NCBI RefSeq assembly: GCF_029203285.1
Contig: NZ_CP115669.1
Span: 930,001-994,000 of the forward strand
Source of the DNA: Pseudomonas sp. PSE14
GTDB taxonomy: Bacteria > Pseudomonadota > Gammaproteobacteria > Pseudomonadales > Pseudomonadaceae
DNA length: 64,000 nucleotides
Reading direction: 5' to 3'
Of this stretch, positions 31,203 through 36,582 are shown piece by piece. Numbering within the stretch: position 1 is the first letter of the stretch; each line of letters begins with the position of its first letter. The position numbers were made by a program, and so were the translations under genes. The notes under the pieces are model-generated. The model did no database searches, had not been told where the DNA came from, and was given only the letters and a program-made list of their open reading frames with translations.

Positions 31203-31483
31203 TTCTCTCTTCCTTCTTTTCTCTTTGTCCTGGTGCCGGTGCTCGCCGGCCCGCCGGGTGGCGTGGATGGAGCCTGCGAGAGGCGGGCACTGCGGACGTC
31301 CTGTCCAGGTGACCGATTCCTTCGGCCAGCACCTGCCTTGTCGCAAGCCCGATTCGCGTACCGGGCGGGCCGGCGGTGGCTTCGGGTCCCTTGCGTTGTT
31401 CAGCCATCCTGGCTGCTGGCGCATGTCCCGTTGCCGCACCGGCGGGGTGTTGCATTCATGAGTAGCTGCCTTAACAGGGCAGT
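31203..31483 (-). other. 281-nt untranslated segment between tRNA-like RNA 2 and slipin gene
   Basis: No convincing gene lies here. On the minus strand it starts with the hairpin CTGCCCTGTTAAGGCAG (31466-31482, about 7 bp) directly after tRNA-like RNA 2, and contains CAGCCA-GGA-TGGCTG further on. It ends with the purine-rich ribosome-binding region of the slipin gene. A 19-codon ORF from 31459 (MNATPRRC...) is too short to call. It may be a structured 5' UTR or hold another small RNA. Confidence 0.5.
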
Positions 31484-31554
31484 GTTCGAGCGGGAGTCGA
31501 ACCCGCGACAGGCCATTCCTTCGATGGCTGCTCTACCGGACTGAGCTATCGAAC
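31484..31554 (-). ncRNA. tRNA-like RNA 2 in the rtc operon leader
   Basis: Folds on the minus strand as a tRNA cloverleaf of 71 nt: acceptor GTTCGA/TCGAAC (six pairs, one short), TA linker, D arm GCTC-AGTCCGGTA-GAGC, anticodon arm GCCAT-CGAAGGA-ATGGC, variable CTGTC, and a perfect T arm GCGGG-TTCGACT-CCCGC. It departs from a working tRNA: the base before the anticodon is G instead of the universal U33, the acceptor has six pairs, and no CCA follows (ACT instead). The D arm is like that of tRNA-Phe. It begins on the base after tRNA-like RNA 1 ends. I infer a decoy, sensor or ligase-substrate RNA, not a decoding tRNA; an automatic caller might label it tRNA-Leu or tRNA-Phe. Confidence 0.85.
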
Positions 31555-31626
31555 GGCGCGGGCAGGATTCGAACCTGCGACGGTTCCCTCCAAGGGGAGT
31601 GCTCTACCAGGCTGAGCTACCGCGCC
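31555..31626 (-). ncRNA. tRNA-like RNA 1 in the rtc operon leader
   Basis: A 72-nt cloverleaf on the minus strand: acceptor GGCGCGG/CCGCGCC (seven perfect pairs), TA linker, D arm GCTC-AGCCTGGTA-GAGC, and T arm GCAGG-TTCGAAT-CCTGC (perfect). The anticodon arm is abnormal: in the standard register CTCCC faces GGAAC and only three pairs form around CTTGGAG (nominal anticodon TGG, Pro). An alternative fold TCCC/GGGA leaves a six-base loop. No CCA is encoded; the next base is the first base of tRNA-like RNA 2. The well-kept D and T arms show it is selected as a tRNA-shaped RNA, while the anticodon arm is not suited to decoding. Confidence 0.85.
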
Positions 31627-31627
31627 A

Positions 31628-31736
31628 TCGACCGTGACTGCTGCAGCGGCATGCGCGAAGCCAACACCAGGGGTGGGCTCGGGCACCGGCGGGAGTTGGA
31701 GTCCCTGCCCGTGGGCTGCATCAGCGATGCGGTCGA
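31628..31736 (-). ncRNA. Self-complementary leader RNA at the start of the rtc transcript
   Basis: The first ~109 nt after the predicted sigma-54 start site. The outermost bases TCGACCG (31736-31730) and CGGTCGA (31634-31628) pair perfectly. Inside, CTGATGCAGC pairs with GCTGCAGCAG except one A-C mismatch. The enclosed part can form GGGCA/TGCCC with GGGA-CTCCAAC-TCCC inside it, and GAGCC/GGCTT with CACC-CCT-GGTG inside it. The outer stem opens almost exactly at the predicted +1 and closes one base before tRNA-like RNA 1, so the whole leader looks like a third folded RNA unit. No coding potential was supported. Fold made by eye. Confidence 0.6.
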
Positions 31737-31745
31737 GAGGGATAT

Positions 31746-31761
31746 AGCGAGGGACGTGCCA
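31746..31761 (-). promoter_or_regulatory. Sigma-54 promoter of the rtc operon
   Basis: On the minus strand TGGCACGTCCCTCGCT matches the sigma-54 consensus TGGCACG-N4-TTGCW at every position but one, with GG and GC separated by the required ten bases. The predicted start of transcription is near 31735. RtcR is a sigma-54 activator encoded divergently, so this is the expected promoter type. Confidence 0.9.
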
Positions 31762-31791
31762 GGTTTGTCCTGGTCTGCCTGAGTTTTTATT

Positions 31792-31804
31792 CAAGTTGTT
31801 GATA
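31792..31804 (-). promoter_or_regulatory. IHF-binding site upstream of the rtc promoter
   Basis: On the minus strand TATCAACAACTTG is a full match to the IHF consensus WATCAA-N4-TTR. It is centred about 63 bp upstream of the predicted start, where IHF bends DNA between the activator sites and the sigma-54 promoter in many such systems. The surrounding DNA is AT-rich. Confidence 0.75.
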
Positions 31805-31894
31805 AATAACGATTTAATTATTTTTACTGGTTTTCAGTATGCCGCTACGACTTGGTGGTTTTCCTGATTTATGGATATCCTTGAATCGGTATTT

Positions 31895-31913
31895 ATCTTT
31901 TTGGATAAAAGAT
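31895..31913. promoter_or_regulatory. Palindrome overlapping the rtcR start codon
   Basis: ATCTTTT-TGGAT-AAAAGAT; the right arm contains the ATG of rtcR (31912). It may be an autoregulatory site or a hairpin limiting translation. The ribosome-binding site (GGAT) falls in its loop. Confidence 0.4.
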
Positions 31914-33513
31914 GCAGACGAAGAAAACCGTCGCCATTGGCTTCCTTGGCTCGACCCTGGATCGCGTCGGCAAGGGCGCGGCACGCTGGCAGAAGTGGCG
32001 GCCCACCGTTGGCTTGTGCCAGCAGCAGGACCTGCTGATCGACCGCCTGGAACTGATCCACGGACTGGATGCACGGGACGTGAGCCTGGCCGAGCGCATC
32101 GCCGACGATGTCCGGCACATCTCGCCGGAGACTGAGGTGCGCCTGCAGCCTATGGCGCTGCGCAACCCGTGGGACTTCGAGGAGGTCTACGGCGCGCTCC
32201 ACGATTTCGTTGCCGGCTACGCCTTCGATACCGAGCACGAGGATTACCTGGTGCACATCACCACCGGGACCCACGTGGCGCAGATCTGCTGGTTCCTCCT
32301 GACCGAGGCGCGCTACCTGCCGGCGCGGCTGGTGCAGGCCTCGCCGTCGCGGCGCAAGGATGAGGCGCGGCACCCGGAAGGGACGGTTGCCGTGATCGAC
32401 CTCGACCTGTCGCGTTACGACCGCATTGCCACGCGCTTCCGCCGCGAGCAGGAGGAGAGCCTGGCCTTCCTCAAGTCCGGTATCGCTACGCGCAATGCCG
32501 CATTCAACCGTTCCATCGAGCAGATCGAACGGGTCGCCGGGCGCTCCCGCGCGCCGATGCTGCTGATTGGCCCGACGGGCGCCGGCAAGTCCTTCCTCGC
32601 TCGCCGCGTCTACGAACTCAAGCGCGCCCGGCACCAGTTCCAGGGCCGTTTCGTCGAGGTGAACTGCGCGACCCTGCGCGGCGATGGCGCCATGTCCGCG
32701 CTGTTCGGGCACATCAAGGGTGCGTTCACCGGCGCGCAGAATGCCCGCGAAGGCCTGCTGCGCTCGGCCGACGGCGGCATGCTGTTCCTCGACGAGATCG
32801 GCGAGCTGGGGCTGGACGAGCAGGCCATGCTGCTCAAGGCCATCGAAGAGAAGCGCTTCTTTCCGCTGGGCTCGGACCGCGAGGTGGGCAGTGACTTCCA
32901 GCTGATCGCCGGCACCCACCGCGACCTGCGCGAGCGCGTCGCCCAAGGACTGTTCCGCGAGGATCTGTTCGCCCGCATCAACCTCTGGACCTTCGATCTG
33001 CCGGGCCTGGCCGGGCGCCGCGAAGACATCGAGCCGAACATCGACTTCGAGCTGGAGCGCCACGCCCGCGAGCAGGGCCGCCTGGTGCGCTTCAACCGCG
33101 AGGCGCGCACGCGCTACCTGGCTTTCGCCAACTCGGCGCAGGCGTTGTGGAGCGGCAACTTCCGCGAGTTGTCGGCATCCATCACACGCATGGCGACCCT
33201 GGCTGACAGCGGGCGCATCGATGAGACGCTGGTGGAGGAGGAGATCGGCCGGTTGCGGCTTTCCTGGGGCGCCGCGCAGTCGGAGGGCAGTGTAGAGGCG
33301 CTACTGGGCGAAGGCGCCGAGGCGCTGGACCTGTTCGACCGCCTGCAACTGGAGGCGGTCATCGCGGTATGCCGGCAGGCACGTAGCCTGTCCGACGCCG
33401 GGCGCCAGCTGTTCGCCGTTTCGCGTCAGGAGAAGCAGAACCCCAATGACGCCGACCGCCTGCGCAAGTACCTCGCGCGGTTCGGCCTGGATTGGGCGGC
33501 GCTGAAGGACTGA
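31912..33513 (+). CDS. rtcR: RtcR, sigma-54 activator of the RNA repair operon
   Basis: A 533-residue bacterial enhancer-binding protein. Residues ~1-180 form the RtcR regulatory domain, CARF-like (MQTKKTVAIGFLGSTLD; HITTGTHVAQICWFLLTEAR), which senses RNA ends: published work on RtcR indicates activation by cleaved tRNA. The AAA+ domain has Walker A GPTGAGKS (~residue 223), the sigma-54-contacting GAFTGA loop (~267), Walker B MLFLDEIGEL (~290) and the Arg-finger region. The C-terminus (residues ~480-533, DADRLRKYLARFGLDW) is the DNA-binding part. Very similar along its length to E. coli RtcR. It is divergent from the rtc transcript and 13 bp convergent to the DUF4105 gene. Confidence 0.96.
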   Translation: MQTKKTVAIGFLGSTLDRVGKGAARWQKWRPTVGLCQQQDLLIDRLELIHGLDARDVSLAERIADDVRHISPETEVRLQPMALRNPWDFEEVYGALHDFVAGYAFDTEHEDYLVHITTGTHVAQICWFLLTEARYLPARLVQASPSRRKDEARHPEGTVAVIDLDLSRYDRIATRFRREQEESLAFLKSGIATRNAAFNRSIEQIERVAGRSRAPMLLIGPTGAGKSFLARRVYELKRARHQFQGRFVEVNCATLRGDGAMSALFGHIKGAFTGAQNAREGLLRSADGGMLFLDEIGELGLDEQAMLLKAIEEKRFFPLGSDREVGSDFQLIAGTHRDLRERVAQGLFREDLFARINLWTFDLPGLAGRREDIEPNIDFELERHAREQGRLVRFNREARTRYLAFANSAQALWSGNFRELSASITRMATLADSGRIDETLVEEEIGRLRLSWGAAQSEGSVEALLGEGAEALDLFDRLQLEAVIAVCRQARSLSDAGRQLFAVSRQEKQNPNDADRLRKYLARFGLDWAALKD

Positions 33514-33526
33514 GGCGCGTGGCGCC

Positions 33527-35392
33527 TCAATAGTGGTACCAGCGCAGCTCCAGCATCACCTCGTTGACCGGGGTGGCCAACTGGCTGAACTCGCGCTGGG
33601 CCGACAGGCGCAGGCCGAGGTTGCGGCCCAGCTCCACCTGCTGGCCGAAGCTCAGGCTGCGGCGCACTTCGCCGTTGTGGAAGTAGTCGCCCTTGGCTTC
33701 CAGGGTCAGGTTGCCCAGCGGGTTGCTCCACAGCAGGCCGGTGTCGAAGCCCAGCGCCGGGGCGATGGTTGCGGCGAAATCCTGGTTGTTCTCGATCCGT
33801 GCGGTGCCCAGCGCATAGGCCTGCAGCTCGTCGCTGAGCTTCCAACTGCCGCCGGCGCCGCCGTTGAGGTGGCCGACCAGGGTGTCGTGGTCGTCGTCGC
33901 TGTGCTTGCCGAGCACCCGTTCCCAGCCGCCGGAAACCTGCCAGGAGAGCGGTTTGAGCAGTTCGTTGCGCGGCGTCATCGAGCGGATGGTGACCAGGTC
34001 CAGTTGCTGCAATTGCCAGCGATTGCCCTCGTACTGGCGCAGCTTCATCTGGCCGATTTCGATCTGCGCGCCGAGGGGGAAGCCGTACTGGTTGTCGGCG
34101 AGGTCGTGGTAGGCCATGCGCAGGCCGTACTGGGCAAAGGCTTCGCCGTCGCGGCTGCCGGCGCCGAGCTGCCAGGTGCGCGATTCATGGCCGTCTTCCG
34201 GCTGGCCGGGGCGCTCCACGGTCAGGGCTGGCGGCGGGTTCTGGTTGATAGCCTTGAGCAGGTTGTAGCTGCGCGAGGCGGTAGAGGCGTCGCGCTCCTG
34301 GCCGGTGGCGCGGTAGCGCACCAGGCGGAAGGCGGTGTCCTGCACCAGCGCCTGGCGGTCGGCGGGCAGGGCCTTGAATTCGGGGCTGTCGAGCAGCCGG
34401 TCATCGTCCGCCAGTTGGTGTGCCAGGACCTTCTCGTCGTGGCTCAGCGGCGCGCCGCGGGCAAGCAGTTCGCGCTCGCGGGAGGGGCGGTAGTCGATGC
34501 GGTCGATCATCCCGGCGTTCTTCACCGCGCGCACGGTGTCGGTGGGGATGGCGGTGAGCGGGAACTGGTCGGTGAGTTCGGTGCCGGGGCGGGCGATTTC
34601 CAGCAGTTCCAGCAGGCGGAACGAGCAGTTCTCGTCGAAGAAGTAGTACTTGAAGCGGACCTGCTTGAGCTCCCAGACGTGCTCGACCATCCGCCCGGTT
34701 TCTTCAGGGTTCAGGTTGAGCCGGTATTCCCAGAGGTCGCGGTTCTCCAGCCGGCTGTACTCGGAGAGCTTCTCGCGGTACGGCACCAGGGCGAACAGGC
34801 CGGGGTAGCCGCCCATCAGGCCCTTCCAGGCGTAGAGGATGCTGTTGTCCATGCCCTCGATGTAGGCACCGAAGTTCAGCGCGTAGCTCAGCAGGGCGGT
34901 GTTGTCGGAGTCGACATCGGCCTGGTCGATGCGCAGCAGGGTGTGGCCGAACATCGACGATGGACTGTTCAGGTAGGCCGCCGGGAACACCAGCACCGCG
35001 CTGTGCGGATTGATGTCGGTGTACCAGGTCTTGTACTCCTGGCAGGCCACGGACGGCAGGTCGTCGAGTTGCAGTTGCTGGCGCAGCCAGCGGGTGCGCG
35101 CTGGGTAGACGCACTGGGCGTGCTTGTCGCCGAGTTCGGCGGGGGCGTAGAGCGCCTTCACGGTAGCGGCCAGTTCGGCATCGGGGTGCTGCTCGCCGTC
35201 GGCGGCGAGGAAGAACTTCGGGTCGTCGACGAAGCTGCGCCAGCCGCCCAGCCTGGTGTGTTCGTAGTGACCCAGGGCGAGCCAGTAGGGTTCGCTGGCC
35301 AGTGCCTGCAGGCGCTCTGGAGCGATCTGTGGTGCGGCGAACAGTGGGGTGCAGGCGCACAGCGCCATCCAGGGCAACAGGCGTTTGGGCAT
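33527..35392 (-). CDS. DUF4105-domain envelope protein
   Basis: A 621-residue exported protein with signal peptide MPKRLLPWMALCACTPLFA. The N-terminal half (residues ~20-330) contains the DUF4105 segments YKTWYTDINPHSAVLVFPAAYLNSPSSMFGHTLLRI and FFDENCSFRLLELLEIARPG, whose His and Cys residues suggest a papain-like hydrolase fold. The C-terminal half has repeated amphipathic strands and ends in Tyr-His-Tyr, like an outer-membrane beta-barrel. Function is unknown. It lies 61 bp downstream of the DUF3015 gene on the same strand and probably shares its transcript. Confidence 0.82.
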   Translation of the reverse strand: MPKRLLPWMALCACTPLFAAPQIAPERLQALASEPYWLALGHYEHTRLGGWRSFVDDPKFFLAADGEQHPDAELAATVKALYAPAELGDKHAQCVYPARTRWLRQQLQLDDLPSVACQEYKTWYTDINPHSAVLVFPAAYLNSPSSMFGHTLLRIDQADVDSDNTALLSYALNFGAYIEGMDNSILYAWKGLMGGYPGLFALVPYREKLSEYSRLENRDLWEYRLNLNPEETGRMVEHVWELKQVRFKYYFFDENCSFRLLELLEIARPGTELTDQFPLTAIPTDTVRAVKNAGMIDRIDYRPSRERELLARGAPLSHDEKVLAHQLADDDRLLDSPEFKALPADRQALVQDTAFRLVRYRATGQERDASTASRSYNLLKAINQNPPPALTVERPGQPEDGHESRTWQLGAGSRDGEAFAQYGLRMAYHDLADNQYGFPLGAQIEIGQMKLRQYEGNRWQLQQLDLVTIRSMTPRNELLKPLSWQVSGGWERVLGKHSDDDHDTLVGHLNGGAGGSWKLSDELQAYALGTARIENNQDFAATIAPALGFDTGLLWSNPLGNLTLEAKGDYFHNGEVRRSLSFGQQVELGRNLGLRLSAQREFSQLATPVNEVMLELRWYHY

Positions 35393-35453
35393 GGAGGGGG
35401 CTACTGGAAGGGGAGGAGAGAGCCCACCGTGGCGGTGGGCTCGCGCGTGGCCG

Positions 35454-35942
35454 TCAGGCCTGTTCGGCGTACTTGGCCAGCTGGGCGTCCTGCTTCAGGA
35501 CAGCCTGGGTGTTGGCGTACACGTCTTCCGCGGTGACGTCGGACTTGTTGAAGATCTGGGCGAAGTGCTGGTGGGTCACTTCGGCGAAGTGCGCACGATC
35601 CTGCGGCTGCACGCCCAGGACTACGGCGTAGGTGGTCAGGGCTTCGCCGTTACCCTTGGCCATGTCTTCGGACAGCTCGTCCATCATGCTGCTGAGCACG
35701 ATCATCGGCTTGCCGCCGTAGGTCAGTGCGCCGTTGGTGTGGCAACCGTTGGTGCCGGTGGTCATGCCGAAGGTGTTGTTGCCGCTGGTGCCGTTGGTGG
35801 TGGCCGCCAGGACGTGAGTAGCGGTGCCGCGCTGGCCCTTGAAGAGCATGTTGCCCCAGCCGCAGCCGTCGCTACCGGGAGCGTCGGCCATAGCACTCAG
35901 GGAGGCGGTGGCGAGGAGGGTACCGATCAGAATCCTTTTCAT
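35454..35942 (-). CDS. DUF3015 family periplasmic protein
   Basis: A 162-residue secreted protein, signal peptide MKRILIGTLLATASLSAMA. The mature part begins DAPGSDGCGWGNMLFKGQ and contains TTGTNGCHTNGALTYG, which with the two Cys residues is typical of the DUF3015 family. The rest is helical and hydrophilic. Function unknown; in Pseudomonas such genes are found together with DUF4105 genes, as here. The ribosome-binding region upstream of 35942 is AGAGAGAAAAACG. Confidence 0.85.
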   Translation of the reverse strand: MKRILIGTLLATASLSAMADAPGSDGCGWGNMLFKGQRGTATHVLAATTNGTSGNNTFGMTTGTNGCHTNGALTYGGKPMIVLSSMMDELSEDMAKGNGEALTTYAVVLGVQPQDRAHFAEVTHQHFAQIFNKSDVTAEDVYANTQAVLKQDAQLAKYAEQA

Positions 35943-36162
35943 CGTTTTTCTCTCTTTTCTTGAATACGGGCAGGTGTCGCTGACAGCAAACAGCGCCGCC
36001 TGAAGCTTTTAGGAATGAACTCGGGGTGTCAAGGAAGCCGGTGCTCTCCTGTACGGCATATTCACGCTTTCTGCCGCCGCCGGCAGGTTATTGATCGGCA
36101 TCAGCGGCGGTTGTCTTGGAACGGGCCACACTGGAAGGAGTTCCCCTTGCAAGGAGGTCGCC

Positions 36163-36486
36163 ATGGCCGATTTCGATCCGCGTCCGCGCCTGGATCAACT
36201 GGCGATAGAGTATTCCCGGCGTGCCGAGGCGATCCGTCGCGATCTCGGCCGGACCCATTCGCCGGACTTCGCCGAGCAGGCCCAGCAGCGGCAGAACGAC
36301 GACGTCCTGCGCGCGCTGCTGGCGGAAGCGGAGGCGGGCATGCGGCTGGTCGGCCTGGCGCGCCTGCGCCTGGCTGACGGCACCTACGGCTTCTGCGCGC
36401 GCTGCGGAGAGCCCATCGAGGCGCGTCGGCTGCAGGCGTTGCCGGCGGCGGAGCACTGCCTGCGCTGCGCCGATGAAGTGGACTGA
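36163..36486 (+). CDS. DksA/TraR-type zinc finger protein
   Basis: A 107-residue cytoplasmic protein: an N-terminal helical pair (RLDQLAIEYSRRAEAIRRDL ... NDDVLRALLAEAEAGMRLV) and a C4 zinc finger CARCGEPIEARRLQALPAAE then HCLRC at the C-terminus. It is shorter than DksA (about 150), and the coiled-coil tip lacks a clear Asp-x-x-Asp-Ala motif, so a direct effect on RNA polymerase is uncertain. AAGGAGG seven bases upstream of 36163 fixes the start. It lies just upstream of the Lon-like protease gene, as in P. aeruginosa (from memory). Confidence 0.88.
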   Translation: MADFDPRPRLDQLAIEYSRRAEAIRRDLGRTHSPDFAEQAQQRQNDDVLRALLAEAEAGMRLVGLARLRLADGTYGFCARCGEPIEARRLQALPAAEHCLRCADEVD

Positions 36487-36582
36487 AACTGTCACCAATA
36501 CCGCCTTGCCAGTGGCGCGCGGGCGGCGCGAGAATGCGGGCAACTCTCCGCGGCTTCGTGCCGCCCGAAGCAAGGATTTCCG

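Noticed and set aside
31484..31626. Calling the two cloverleafs ordinary tRNA-Pro and tRNA-Leu/Phe genes
   Set aside because: Missing U33, unpaired anticodon stem, short acceptor and no CCA argue against decoding tRNAs; therefore listed as tRNA-like ncRNAs. An automated tool may still label them tRNA.
31546..31794. 82-codon minus-strand ORF covering the sigma-54 promoter, leader and tRNA-like RNA 1
   Set aside because: It begins upstream of the predicted start of transcription and runs through structured RNA; no family similarity.
33533..35536. 667-codon plus-strand frame opposite the DUF4105 gene
   Set aside because: Composition is that of a complementary-strand artefact; the minus strand has a signal peptide and recognised domain.
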